Positions 1 through 9,125 of a stretch of DNA of 64,000 bases are shown here, in pieces. Origin of the DNA: Ornithinibacillus gellani (lineage in GTDB: Bacteria; Bacillota; Bacilli; Bacillales; Amphibacillaceae). The number at the start of each line of letters is the position of its first letter. Within the stretch, counting starts at the first letter, position 1. Made by a program: the position numbers and the translations under genes. A model generated the notes under the pieces. The model did not search any database. It saw only the letters and a list, made by a program, of their open reading frames with translations, and was not told the DNA's origin. The DNA is taken from assembly GCF_003730295.1 (NCBI RefSeq), contig NZ_QTSZ01000051.1, positions 62,001 to 126,000 of the forward strand, written 5' to 3'.

Positions 1-119
1 TGCTTGTTTTCTTCACGCAAAACTAAATCATCATCCTTTTCTGTTGCTGCTAATGACTGACTTGTAAAACTGATCCATAACATTGAAAATATCACTATCA
101 TTGTAAAAGCTTTCTTCAA
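1..119 (-). CDS. N-terminus of a secreted protein (runs off the window)
   Basis: Only the first 39 codons lie in the window. The reading begins at a TTG at 119-117, preceded at a good distance by an AAAGGAG ribosome site. The translation starts MKKAFTMIVIFSMLW and continues to a typical signal-peptidase site after SLAA, about residue 24, then an acidic stretch (TEKDDD). This is a classic Sec signal peptide, so the product is exported; its function cannot be read from this fragment. A cre-like CcpA box lies about 120 bp upstream, which suggests carbon catabolite control. It is too short to match to a family. Confidence 0.7.
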   Translation of the reverse strand, partial: MKKAFTMIVIFSMLWISFTSQSLAATEKDDDLVLREENK

Positions 120-240
120 ATTTTCCCTCTCCTTTACAGATACTTTGATAATCGAAGAACAAAATATCGTATTCCAAACATCTTTTTATTGCCATATATC
201 CCTGGTGCATTCATCTGGTTCTAAACCTAAAATAATCAAA

Positions 241-254
241 TTAAAGCGCTTTCA
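241..254 (-). promoter_or_regulatory. Catabolite-responsive element (cre) candidate
   Basis: The minus strand reads TGAAAGCGCTTTAA, which agrees with the CcpA consensus TGWAANCGNTNWCA except at the penultimate C. It sits in the leader region of the secreted gene at 1-119. Regulation by CcpA is inferred from the match and position only. Confidence 0.5.
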
Positions 255-375
255 CAATAGGGTTATTGTGGTTTATTTTAGGGATATTGCTAAATATTTA
301 GATTATTTAGTCCATTGAGAGGGTTCGATGGGACGGCGTATACCCTGTCAGTTCATGATATAGGGCCAAAATTAA

Positions 376-412
376 AAGCCAACCCTTCCACGTAAATAGG
401 TTGGCTTTTTTT
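376..412. terminator. Bidirectional intrinsic terminator
   Basis: Perfect 9-bp arms AAGCCAACC and GGTTGGCTT surround a 14-nt loop, followed on the plus strand by a run of seven T; the minus strand also has a T-rich tail. It lies directly after the stop of the nucleotidyltransferase gene and separates it from the secreted gene at the window edge. Confidence 0.85.
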
Positions 413-417
413 ATAGT

Positions 418-1149
418 TTACCTAAACAGCTGCTGCACCGCTTCATAGCTCTCTATTGTACCGATATCATAGCGCATACCGGTAAAAGTATAGGCATAGA
501 CGTCCTTATGCTGGATAAGCCATGGGATGAAGTTTCCTGGTGCATCTGGATTATTGCCCGCCGAAAGATATTGATTGATCAAGGGCAGGGTTTCCTTTTG
601 ATACATATAAAATGGCGGTACGGCAAGATTGGATTTCGGTGCAGCAGGCTTTTCTTCAAAATCCGTAACCTTCCCGCTTCCATCTACTTGTACCACACCA
701 GAGCGTTTGATTTCCTCTGTATCATTCAATTCATGTACCGTAATGCAGTCTGCTTGCTTCTTATGGTAGAAGTCCACAAATGCAGTTAGCTCAAATTCAA
801 ATAAATTATCGCCAGCAAGCACCATGATGTCTTCTTGAATATCCTTTTCTCTTAACACGTATTGGATATCCGCTATGGCGCCCAAACGATTGGCATTCGA
901 CGTTGTATGGTCATTGATGACTTCAATTGCCTTATCCCCCGCATACGTCGCTACCCAATCGCAAAAGTCCCGGTAGAACCTATCATTGGTGACAATATAA
1001 ATGTCATCTATCTCATCTACCCTTTCGACCTTATCCAGGATGTGCTGCAATATCGTCTGATCGCCCACTTTTAAAAGTGGCTTTGCCGTATGCTTCGTCA
1101 GCGGATAGAGACGCGTCGCATATCCAGCCGCTAGAATGATACATTTCAT
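418..1149 (-). CDS. Sugar-phosphate nucleotidyltransferase
   Basis: This 243-residue protein begins MKCIILAAGYATRLYPLT, the G-x-x-x-R-L-x-P-L-T nucleotide-binding signature of sugar-1-phosphate nucleotidylyltransferases, followed by KPLL near residue 25. It should couple a sugar phosphate to a nucleoside triphosphate to give an NDP-sugar in the cytoplasm; neither sugar nor nucleotide can be read from the motif. I start at the ATG at 1149 because AGGAG lies just upstream and the family motif starts there; a longer in-frame reading has no ribosome site. It closes the polysaccharide locus but is separated from the epimerase by a terminator and has its own candidate promoter, so it is probably transcribed alone. 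Confidence 0.85.
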   Translation of the reverse strand: MKCIILAAGYATRLYPLTKHTAKPLLKVGDQTILQHILDKVERVDEIDDIYIVTNDRFYRDFCDWVATYAGDKAIEVINDHTTSNANRLGAIADIQYVLREKDIQEDIMVLAGDNLFEFELTAFVDFYHKKQADCITVHELNDTEEIKRSGVVQVDGSGKVTDFEEKPAAPKSNLAVPPFYMYQKETLPLINQYLSAGNNPDAPGNFIPWLIQHKDVYAYTFTGMRYDIGTIESYEAVQQLFR

Positions 1150-1221
1150 GAGGATGCTCCTTTGTGTTGATGAAGGAACTTCCAATTCATCATATATTTT
1201 TTTATAAATCATTATAAGCAC

Positions 1222-1251
1222 ATTATAACTAGAAAATACTTAAAATGCGAA
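1222..1251 (-). promoter_or_regulatory. Candidate sigma-A promoter of the nucleotidyltransferase
   Basis: On the minus strand TTCGCA (1251-1246) lies 18 bp before a perfect TATAAT (1227-1222); a second TATAAT follows at 1216-1211. The position between the upstream terminator and the gene fits. The -35 box is weak. Confidence 0.4.
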
Positions 1252-1308
1252 AATACAACACTATTATAAACTATAAAGATCTATCCACTGCGAAATTGAT
1301 TATAAAAA

Positions 1309-1349
1309 AACTCCCGTATAATATATAGTAGCTATATTATATGAGAGTT
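1309..1349 (-). terminator. Intrinsic terminator after the UDP-GlcNAc 2-epimerase
   Basis: On the minus strand AACTCTCATATAATATA pairs imperfectly with TATATTATACGGGAGTT, and a run of seven T follows. It lies just after the epimerase stop codon and marks the likely end of the long polysaccharide operon. Confidence 0.75.
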
Positions 1350-1359
1350 ATTCCATTTA

Positions 1360-2472
1360 TCATAGTTTTCCTTCCAAAATATCGGCTATTCTTATGCTTG
1401 CAGTACCATCACCGTACGGATTGCTTGCCTTACTCATTTTATTATACTCATTTTCATTATCAAGCAAAACCTTAAAATTACTATATATTTTTTCTTCATT
1501 TGTTCCAACTAATTTTAAGGTCCCAGCTGCCTCACCTTCTGGTCGTTCAGTCGTATCCCTCATGACTAGTACTGGTTTCCCAAGACTTGGTGCTTCTTCT
1601 TGTATACCTCCACTGTCAGTTAATATTAGATATGACTTTGCTAAAAAGTTGTGAAAGTCTAATACTTCCAATGGCTCAATAATCTTAACTCTTTCATGGT
1701 TTCCCAATATATCTGCAGCGGTTTTTCGGACTATTGGATTCATATGAACTGGATAAATAACCTTAATATCTTTATATTCATCTACAATCCTTTTAATCGC
1801 TTTAAACATATTCTCCATGGGTTTTCCGAGGTTTTCTCTTCTATGTGCAGTAATCAATATTAATCTACTATCAGAAGCCCACTCAATTTCTTTGTGTGTA
1901 TAATCTTTTTTTATAGTTGTTTGGAGTGCATCTATGGCGGTATTCCCGGTCACATAAATATTTGAACTGTCTTTCCCCTCGTTTAGGAGATTTTCTTTTG
2001 AATTAATAGTTGGAGCAAAGTTATACTTTGCAATAAGTCCTACAGCCTGTCGATTAAATTCCTCCGGGTATGGAGAATAAATATTATAAGTTCTTAAGCC
2101 TGCTTCAATATGACCAACGGGTATTTGTAAATAAAAGCATGCTAGAGAAGTTACAAATGTTGTTGATGTGTCCCCATGAACTAATACCACATCTGGATTA
2201 GTCTCTTCTAAAACAGACTTCATCTTGTCCAGAATATTTATTGATACATCGAATAATGTTTGCTTTTTCTTCATAATGGACAAATTAATATCTGGCACTA
2301 CATTAAAAGCTTGCAATACTTGTTCTAACATTTCCTTATGCTGTCCGGTAACAGCAACAATAGTTTCAATATTATTTCTTGTTTTTAATTCTTTTACTAG
2401 AGGGCACATTTTTATGGCCTCTGGTCTTGTTCCAAACACTACCATAACCTTTTTTTTTATAATTTTAATCAC
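1360..2472 (-). CDS. wecB/mnaA: UDP-N-acetylglucosamine 2-epimerase (non-hydrolysing)
   Basis: The product (about 370 residues) interconverts UDP-GlcNAc and UDP-ManNAc. Family motifs are clear: FGTRPEAIKM near the N-terminus, HGDTSTTF, GHIEAGLRT, TAHRREN and SGGIQEE. With the dehydrogenase just upstream it would supply UDP-ManNAcA to the polysaccharide. The start is uncertain. A GTG at 2472 gives the usual family N-terminus (MIKIIKKKVMVVFGTRP). An ATG at 2499 lies four codons after a stop and lacks a ribosome site, and a later ATG at 2445 follows a run of nine A plus GG. No good Shine-Dalgarno is visible for any of them, so translation may be coupled to the preceding gene, which ends about 50 bp upstream. 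Confidence 0.9.
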   Translation of the reverse strand: MIKIIKKKVMVVFGTRPEAIKMCPLVKELKTRNNIETIVAVTGQHKEMLEQVLQAFNVVPDINLSIMKKKQTLFDVSINILDKMKSVLEETNPDVVLVHGDTSTTFVTSLACFYLQIPVGHIEAGLRTYNIYSPYPEEFNRQAVGLIAKYNFAPTINSKENLLNEGKDSSNIYVTGNTAIDALQTTIKKDYTHKEIEWASDSRLILITAHRRENLGKPMENMFKAIKRIVDEYKDIKVIYPVHMNPIVRKTAADILGNHERVKIIEPLEVLDFHNFLAKSYLILTDSGGIQEEAPSLGKPVLVMRDTTERPEGEAAGTLKLVGTNEEKIYSNFKVLLDNENEYNKMSKASNPYGDGTASIRIADILEGKL

Positions 2473-2520
2473 CCATTCAATCAGACTATAGGTACTCATG
2501 CAAGGAAATTACCCATTTTT

Positions 2521-3816
2521 CTATCCCAATATTTTTTCTGCGTTTACTGTTTTATTTTCTATATAGTTGTATAAATTTCCAAAATTAATGTACTGAACGT
2601 TCTCATCATTATGATTTTGCACGATATTTTTAGTATCAAAAATTCTTATATTATTCATTTTGGAAAAATTATCCCAATTAATTTTTTTAAATTCATCGTG
2701 ATCAGTAAGTATTACTACAAGATCAGAATCCTTTGTTGCTTCCTCAATATCTTTTGTCACAAAACTATTCATTACATGTGGATCAAAAGCCCTAATTTCA
2801 AAATCAGCTTCTTCGTTTAATATTTTATAAATTTCCATTGCTGGACTCTCTCGGATATCATCCACATTTCCTTTATATGCCAGACCAAATAAACTAACTA
2901 TTTTACCGCCGGAAAGGTTCATTAATTTTTTTATTTGTTCTACTACGTAATTAGGCATTGAAGTGTTAATAGTTCTAGATAGATTAATTAAATTGGCAAT
3001 ATCCGGAGTTTTAGAAACGATAAAATATGGATCAACAGCTAAGCAATGTCCACCAACACCTGGTCCAGGAAAATGTAAATTAACCCTTGGATGCTTATTG
3101 GCCATTTGAATAACTTCAAGCACATTTATCTCTAGACTATTACAAATCTTGGTTAGTTCATTCGCTAAGGCAATATTTACGTCACGAAATGTATTTTCCA
3201 TTAGTTTAGACATCTCGGCAGTATTCGCATTAGTCTTTATAATTTCCCCTTTCACAAATTTTTTGTAAACCTCATAGCCTGCCTCGGTACAAGTTGTTGT
3301 AACTCCACCAACTATTCTATTGTTATAAATTAACTCATGCATAATTTTTCCTGGCAGTACACGCTCTGGACAGTGCACTAAATATACATCCTCACCTACA
3401 ACATACCCAGATTTCTCAATCAAAGGCTTAATGATATCAGTTGTTGTTCTAGGAGCAATAGTAGACTCTATTATTACTGTATTTCCTTTTTCTAGATACG
3501 GTATAATTGCAGAAACTGCTTTTAAAACTAATGATGGATTCATGCTTTTATGTTGATCATTATTATTAGGCGTAGGCACAGATATTATGAATACATCTGC
3601 TTCCTCAGGTTCTAATGACGCTCTAAAAGTTTTATTATTAATAACTTCATTTAGCGATTCTTTTAATCCCGGTTCTTCTATATGAATTTCACCTGAATTT
3701 AATAACTCAATAACATCTGGCTTTATGTCAACCCCAATAACTTCAACACCATGCTTTGCAAACATTATTGATGTCGGTAAACCAATATACCCTAAACCCA
3801 TTGTTACGATTTTCAA
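2521..3816 (-). CDS. wecC: UDP-N-acetyl-D-mannosamine dehydrogenase (UDP-ManNAcA forming)
   Basis: This 431-residue nucleotide-sugar dehydrogenase oxidises C6 of UDP-ManNAc to the uronic acid using NAD+. An N-terminal Rossmann motif (MGLGYIGLP, residues 6-14), the central HCPERVLPG signature, and GGHCLAVDPYF with the catalytic cysteine are present; this last motif is of the WecC rather than the UDP-glucose dehydrogenase type. The start is taken as TTG at 3816, eight bases after GGAG; the in-frame GTG at 3825 overlaps that ribosome site and is unlikely. The pairing with the adjacent 2-epimerase supports the ManNAcA assignment. Confidence 0.88.
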   Translation of the reverse strand: MKIVTMGLGYIGLPTSIMFAKHGVEVIGVDIKPDVIELLNSGEIHIEEPGLKESLNEVINNKTFRASLEPEEADVFIISVPTPNNNDQHKSMNPSLVLKAVSAIIPYLEKGNTVIIESTIAPRTTTDIIKPLIEKSGYVVGEDVYLVHCPERVLPGKIMHELIYNNRIVGGVTTTCTEAGYEVYKKFVKGEIIKTNANTAEMSKLMENTFRDVNIALANELTKICNSLEINVLEVIQMANKHPRVNLHFPGPGVGGHCLAVDPYFIVSKTPDIANLINLSRTINTSMPNYVVEQIKKLMNLSGGKIVSLFGLAYKGNVDDIRESPAMEIYKILNEEADFEIRAFDPHVMNSFVTKDIEEATKDSDLVVILTDHDEFKKINWDNFSKMNNIRIFDTKNIVQNHNDENVQYINFGNLYNYIENKTVNAEKILG

Positions 3817-3887
3817 AGTGATCACTCCATTTTATTTAAATTTACTTTATATATAAATGAATTATTTTAAACAATTTATTATATAAA

Positions 3888-5342
3888 CTATTTAAACTTA
3901 GAATATCTATGTCGTATAAACTCTAAGAAAAGTAAAATAGATAAATATACAATAACCCCCATAATAACAATTGAAATGAGAGAAAAGAGCTTACTGTCAA
4001 ATTCTATTTCAATAAATGTTATTATTAAAAACATTATAAAGGAAGATAAAAGTATATTTAATGTATTAAAAATACTTAAATGTAGTTTGAATATTCTTTT
4101 TGCCTTATAGATTGAAACAATAAAATAAAGTATATAGGAAATAGTAGTTGTTACTGCTGCAAAAATATAACCATATAAAGGTATCAAGATAATATTTAAA
4201 ATAATATTAACAACAGCAATAAATATATTAAGATATAGAATTATTTTTGTGTTTTTTTGTAGTTCCCATATCTTTATTACATATTGACTTACTCCCAAGA
4301 AAAGCATCCCCAAAGCAATAATGGGCATAATCTTGTGTCCTGTTACATATTCCTCAGTACCAAATACAGTCATTATTTCTTTTGATAAAGATAAAACACC
4401 GAAAAAAGCAGGTATAGTTATCATAAGAAAGTACTTGATCATGTCAGAAACGACTAATTCGGTAGCTTTTTTACCTGAGCTATTCCAGGTCTTAATAATT
4501 AATGGGTAGGCACCCATCATTAATAGAGTAATAAATAAATTAAAAATGTTATACGCAACAGAATAATTTATAGTGTAGACTCCTACATCTACTGTTGAAC
4601 CAAAAATCTTAATGATATATCTATCTGATAGAGTTAGCACCCAAGTGGTAAAAGTTATTCCGAGTAACGGAAAACCATAACGTAGCAACTCTTTCATGAT
4701 GTTCCAGTCAAATATTCCCGGGTCATAATATTTATGCAACTTTAAGATATATACACTTACAACAATAGACACGGAATAACCAATGATTAAACTGATTAAA
4801 ATACTTTCAACATTTAAATGTAATTTATTCACAATGATAAGTACCAAAAAGACCTGACATATTGATAAAAATATATCATTGAAACTAAATGCTTTAGTTT
4901 TTCTTTCAGATCTCAAAAAAGATTTAATTACTGTATATAGACTTTGGACTGAAAATAAAATAAGCCCAAAAAATATTAACTTTAATAAATTTTGTTCCAT
5001 TGAATCTTTAAATAAAAATATTAAGAATGTACCTACAAGCAAAGTAAAAAAATTAATTAAACTAAACGTGAATGCTATTGTAGAAATTAAAGTTTTTTTA
5101 TCAGAAAAATCATCATAATATCTTAATGCAGATTGTGACATCCAACCAGTTAATACTGTTATGAGGAATCCAACAGCGCCAGATATAAGCGAATAATTTC
5201 CAAAATCATAAGGATTAAACAATCTCGTGTAGATGATAATACAAAGGAACCCACTAATTCCAATAAATAATTGACCTGGTAAATATATTAATGAATCTTT
5301 ACTAAACTTTTTTAAGATGTCATTTTTCATAGAGCTTTGCAT
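3888..5342 (-). CDS. Polysaccharide repeat-unit flippase (Wzx-like)
   Basis: A hydrophobic 484-residue protein with about 12-14 predicted membrane helices and the RfbX/MATE-like N-terminus (SLIYLPGQLFIGISGFLCIIIYTRLF). It is expected to flip the undecaprenyl-linked repeat unit across the membrane. The ATG at 5342 has GGAG six bases upstream and overlaps the end of the polymerase gene by 16 bp, which suggests translational coupling. The alternative ATG four codons later is less well placed. The neighbouring Wzy and Wzz make this a Wzy-dependent pathway. Confidence 0.85.
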   Translation of the reverse strand: MQSSMKNDILKKFSKDSLIYLPGQLFIGISGFLCIIIYTRLFNPYDFGNYSLISGAVGFLITVLTGWMSQSALRYYDDFSDKKTLISTIAFTFSLINFFTLLVGTFLIFLFKDSMEQNLLKLIFFGLILFSVQSLYTVIKSFLRSERKTKAFSFNDIFLSICQVFLVLIIVNKLHLNVESILISLIIGYSVSIVVSVYILKLHKYYDPGIFDWNIMKELLRYGFPLLGITFTTWVLTLSDRYIIKIFGSTVDVGVYTINYSVAYNIFNLFITLLMMGAYPLIIKTWNSSGKKATELVVSDMIKYFLMITIPAFFGVLSLSKEIMTVFGTEEYVTGHKIMPIIALGMLFLGVSQYVIKIWELQKNTKIILYLNIFIAVVNIILNIILIPLYGYIFAAVTTTISYILYFIVSIYKAKRIFKLHLSIFNTLNILLSSFIMFLIITFIEIEFDSKLFSLISIVIMGVIVYLSILLFLEFIRHRYSKFK

Positions 5343-6574
5343 TTTGTACTCCTACTATGAATACTACTATCTACACCTAGTAACATTCCTAAAAAGATAA
5401 ACATTTCAACATTCGAGAGTCCCAAATCACCCGATAACAAACTATTAAACAGGAAATAAATAAACAACAATGGAATTAAATTGATCACATTACTATTAAA
5501 TAAATTCTTCATATAACTTAAAAATCTCTTCATTCCTTGATACAGTAAATAAAATAATGGTATAGCACCTATAATACCTAATTCAACAATAGTTTCTATT
5601 ATTATATTGTGGGGATAATTCCTGCCAAAAACACCACCAGTAAAATAATAGCCCCAATTGCCAAATCCAATTCCAAAAAGTAAATTATTTTGTATTAAAT
5701 CAAAAGAGAACAGATATCTGTAAATTCTACTATTCTGTGCGTAAGTGTCTTCCGAACTTAATCTTGAATAAATATATTCCAAACCGATAAATTTGAACAC
5801 AAGAAACATAAAAACAGCAAAAACAATAAAATAAAAAGAAATTTTTATAAAAGTTGTAAATATTTTTTTATATGAAAATTTCATTTTAAATTTAAGATTA
5901 CTTATATTGTATAATACAAATATAATAAATAAACCCAATAGGGGTCCTTTAGATCCAGTTAAAATAATCAAAAACAATTGAAATAATATTAAAGCTATTT
6001 TCATTACTTTTTTCTTCAAAATAACAAATGTTATCAAGATATTTTCACCAAGAACCCTTGCTAACCAGATAGAGTTAATTTCTTCCGTGCCTAGTCTTTC
6101 ACCTGTAAAAGCAGAGGATAAAATAATATCTTGATACATTATTAAAAATAAAATAATATAAACAGAATTAAATAAGAAAATAATATAAAAGAATCTGTAT
6201 AGATATTTATTATTAAAATTCACCATTAAAGGTACTAAAGTAAATAAAAAAATTAGCAACACATGTTTAATTTTGTCATTTGCATATATATAATCAAATG
6301 AAAGGTAACTATAACTAATATATATATAAACCATAAAAAGAGTAATAACAAAAACATTTATAGAAAACATATTTTTTAAGCCAATTCCTCTATTTAAGAA
6401 TAAAAGTAAAATTAGATAGAGTGAAAAAAGCAAAATAACAAATATGATATTTGATATAGAAAATGGAATGTATTCCTGTAAGAAAACATCCATTACACTT
6501 ATTTTCCAAGTTGCAAGTATTATTATCATAATTAAAAATACTAGATAAGAATTAAGCTTAATTGAATCTTTCAT
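5327..6574 (-). CDS. O-antigen/capsule polymerase (Wzy-like)
   Basis: A 415-residue protein made almost entirely of hydrophobic helices. The large loop and flanking helices carry the Wzy_C/O-antigen-ligase-like pattern: an R-x-Y followed by FGIGFGNWGYYF and PHNIIIETIVELG (about residues 285-335). It would polymerise flipped repeat units on the outer face of the membrane. It follows the glycosyltransferase by only three bases and overlaps the flippase. These polymerases diverge strongly, so the assignment rests on topology, the C-terminal motif and context. Confidence 0.8.
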   Translation of the reverse strand: MKDSIKLNSYLVFLIMIIILATWKISVMDVFLQEYIPFSISNIIFVILLFSLYLILLLFLNRGIGLKNMFSINVFVITLFMVYIYISYSYLSFDYIYANDKIKHVLLIFLFTLVPLMVNFNNKYLYRFFYIIFLFNSVYIILFLIMYQDIILSSAFTGERLGTEEINSIWLARVLGENILITFVILKKKVMKIALILFQLFLIILTGSKGPLLGLFIIFVLYNISNLKFKMKFSYKKIFTTFIKISFYFIVFAVFMFLVFKFIGLEYIYSRLSSEDTYAQNSRIYRYLFSFDLIQNNLLFGIGFGNWGYYFTGGVFGRNYPHNIIIETIVELGIIGAIPLFYLLYQGMKRFLSYMKNLFNSNVINLIPLLFIYFLFNSLLSGDLGLSNVEMFIFLGMLLGVDSSIHSRSTKCKAL

Positions 6575-6577
6575 CGT

Positions 6578-7735
6578 TCACACACTTTCAGTAACTAAAT
6601 CATTTTTTTTAATCGCCTTTATTACTGGTTGAAATTCTTTATTCCAAGATATATTTTTTTCTGCTAAATCTCTTAGTATAAAATTATTTTTATTAGATTT
6701 TATATATTGTGTATAAAATTCAATTACTTCATTAATATCAACACTTGAATCGTTTGCAGGTATATTTAATACATAATCAGATATTATTTTATCTATTTGT
6801 TTATCACTGTATGATTTTATAAATGGCAATCCCCTAGACCAATATTCTTTACTTTTCAGTGTGGAGACACTTTCCAATCCAATTCTGTGAATACCCAAAC
6901 TTGCAATTCCAATATCAGCATTATCATACGCTTCGTTAAGTTCATGACCATCTTTAAAACCTGCGAAAATTACATAGTCTGAGAGATTGTTTTGTAATAC
7001 CATATCTTTTAAGTTGTTCAACTCTTTGCCTTCACCAACAATTGTAAAAGTAACGATTTTTTCAACACTTCTTTGATTATAATATTCAATTAATCCTTTT
7101 ATCACCCTGTCATACCCATGCCATATACTAACATTTGCTACACCAAGTAAATTAATCCTTTTCTGTTTAACACTGGTTTTTTTTACTGGAATCAAATCAA
7201 AATCAATAGCATTATTAATTTTGATTGTTTCAACTCCAAATATTTTATTATGATCTGAAAAAGTGATAATGTTTTCGATATAATTATTTAGTTTACCAGA
7301 GTAATACTTATCCATTATTTTAGTAAGTGTTCTAGTTATCTCCTTTTTATATGGATACGTTGGAATTTCAATATATATTTTCACTCCAAGTTTTTTACAT
7401 TCCATAAGAAATTTAATTAAATATGGATCGGAAGTCCTATATCGAATATAGAGAACAGATATATTTTTTTTATTTAAAAATGTGAGGATTTCATTGTAAA
7501 AACTTTTTCTATTTGAAATTCCTTTTATAAAATGCTTTTCATATTGGACTTTCTCTAACTTCACAATACGTTCGGTCTGAAAGTGAAAAATATTTAAACC
7601 ATCCTCCACTAAAGAGGAGTAATAACAATTGTTAAATTCATTATCAAAAGATTTTAATTGACCCTTTATCTTTTTCATTACACCTGACATTTTAGGTACA
7701 TCACTTCTAACAAATGTAAGATAAAATATATTCAT
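6578..7735 (-). CDS. Glycosyltransferase, GT4-like
   Basis: About 385 residues. The C-terminal half has the GT-B pattern of GT4 enzymes: a strand-helix with WHGYDRVIKGL, then FTIVGEGKELNNL, then AGFKDGHELNEAYDNADIGIASL. The usual E-x7-E motif is poorly conserved (RIGLESVSTLKSKEYWSRGLPF fills its place), so it may use an unusual acceptor or nucleotide sugar. I start at ATG 7735, eight bases after AAAGGG; in-frame TTG and ATG codons up to 7753 are alternatives. It sits between the other glycosyltransferase and the polymerase and probably adds one sugar of the repeat unit. Confidence 0.75.
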   Translation of the reverse strand: MNIFYLTFVRSDVPKMSGVMKKIKGQLKSFDNEFNNCYYSSLVEDGLNIFHFQTERIVKLEKVQYEKHFIKGISNRKSFYNEILTFLNKKNISVLYIRYRTSDPYLIKFLMECKKLGVKIYIEIPTYPYKKEITRTLTKIMDKYYSGKLNNYIENIITFSDHNKIFGVETIKINNAIDFDLIPVKKTSVKQKRINLLGVANVSIWHGYDRVIKGLIEYYNQRSVEKIVTFTIVGEGKELNNLKDMVLQNNLSDYVIFAGFKDGHELNEAYDNADIGIASLGIHRIGLESVSTLKSKEYWSRGLPFIKSYSDKQIDKIISDYVLNIPANDSSVDINEVIEFYTQYIKSNKNNFILRDLAEKNISWNKEFQPVIKAIKKNDLVTESV

Positions 7736-7828
7736 AAACATTACCCTTTTCAAGAATTAGTAAATTAGATAATACGTAATAAATTTTTAACCAACCTGAT
7801 TATACTTTAATCAAAGTTCATTAAATAA

Positions 7829-9088
7829 TTATTTACTTTTTGAAGCTATTTCCTCGACGAAATCCATGTATAATCTATCAGCATTAGATAATTTATCCCA
7901 CAGTTTAAAAGACGAAAGGCACATAGACATATATTCATCTTTATCCATATTGTAAATTCTTAACAATGCATTGGATACATCAAATTTAGTACAATTTTTT
8001 TTCAATAAGTAACCTGTTACTTTATCATCTACTATCTCTTTTGTACCACCAACATCTGTAGCTATAACTGGTAATGACATTGACATTGCTTCCATTACCG
8101 ATACAGGCACTCCTTCAGATGTGGATGTGTTTACAAATAAAGTTGTTTGATTGTTTTCATACCAATCTAATACCTCATTGTTTTTAATATGATTTGTGAA
8201 ATGATAGCTTTGCTCATTTAAATGTTTATCAGCTAATCGTTTAATATCATCAAAATCAGGTCCGCCACCAAGATGCGTCCATTTATATTTAATACCTTTT
8301 TTTTCAAGGATTTCTAATGAGTGTATTAGAAGGTCTAATCGTTTTAACTTTCTAACAGTAGAGCAGCTTACAATATGTAAAAAGTTGTTAGAATTTTTCT
8401 TTTCGATATTTCTTTTTACTGTCCCCAGTCTTCTAACTTCAATTTTAGATCTATATTCCGGAAACTTATTCAAAAGCTTGTTTACACCATTTTGGGAAAC
8501 GGGAAATATATTATCCAATTCATGTAAAAGGAATTCTCTCTCTGGTAAAAAGTTTAATAAATTCGCATCCTCATTAATATCATAGCCATGAGCACGAGAA
8601 AATGTATAGACAGTTTTATTACTAAAAAAATCGTTTTTTAACTCAACAGCCACCCTAGCAGTGATATAAAGCCAGTAACTATAAATTGTAATTGTATTGT
8701 ATTGATCGAAGCTTTTATTCTTTAATATTTTTTTTATTTCCAAGTAGATATATTGGGATCTGCTTTCAAAATAAAGTTTAAAAAGTTTAGTGGCAATAGT
8801 TTTCCCATCTTTATGTAGTAAAGCAGTACCTTTTATTTTTTTTCTAGATAATTTATGTTTTTTTAGAACCATCATTAATTTTCCAAATATAGAATGTGAA
8901 ATATTACTTTTAATTACTTCAATATTATTCGGGAGTTTTCTTGTTTGTTTCATCTTGTTATCTACCATTAAAGGAATAACATATATTTTTGAAAATTTCT
9001 CCGAAAGATAATTCATTTCAGTTTCCAAATACTCTTCACCTTTATAAAACGGATAATAATTTGTTAATAATACTAAACAATTATTCAA
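7829..9088 (-). CDS. Glycosyltransferase family 4
   Basis: A 419-residue GT-B enzyme. The C-terminal nucleotide-sugar domain contains SCSTVRKLKRLDLLIHSL, a HLGGGPDF segment, and the E-x7-E motif in SEGVPVSVMEAMSMSLPVIA followed by DVGGTKEIV (about residues 330-365), all standard for GT4. It transfers a sugar from an NDP donor to the lipid-linked intermediate at the cytoplasmic face. The TTG start at 9088 follows an AGAGG site. Donor and linkage cannot be predicted. Confidence 0.85.
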   Translation of the reverse strand: MNNCLVLLTNYYPFYKGEEYLETEMNYLSEKFSKIYVIPLMVDNKMKQTRKLPNNIEVIKSNISHSIFGKLMMVLKKHKLSRKKIKGTALLHKDGKTIATKLFKLYFESRSQYIYLEIKKILKNKSFDQYNTITIYSYWLYITARVAVELKNDFFSNKTVYTFSRAHGYDINEDANLLNFLPEREFLLHELDNIFPVSQNGVNKLLNKFPEYRSKIEVRRLGTVKRNIEKKNSNNFLHIVSCSTVRKLKRLDLLIHSLEILEKKGIKYKWTHLGGGPDFDDIKRLADKHLNEQSYHFTNHIKNNEVLDWYENNQTTLFVNTSTSEGVPVSVMEAMSMSLPVIATDVGGTKEIVDDKVTGYLLKKNCTKFDVSNALLRIYNMDKDEYMSMCLSSFKLWDKLSNADRLYMDFVEEIASKSK

Positions 9089-9125
9089 AATAAGGTACCT
9101 CTCGTTTGTTTTATAATGTGTATGC

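Noticed and set aside
2445-2500. Programmed frameshift at the A9 run near the epimerase start
   Set aside because: The run lies at the extreme N-terminus and the downstream frame is intact with plausible alternative starts, so start choice explains it more simply.
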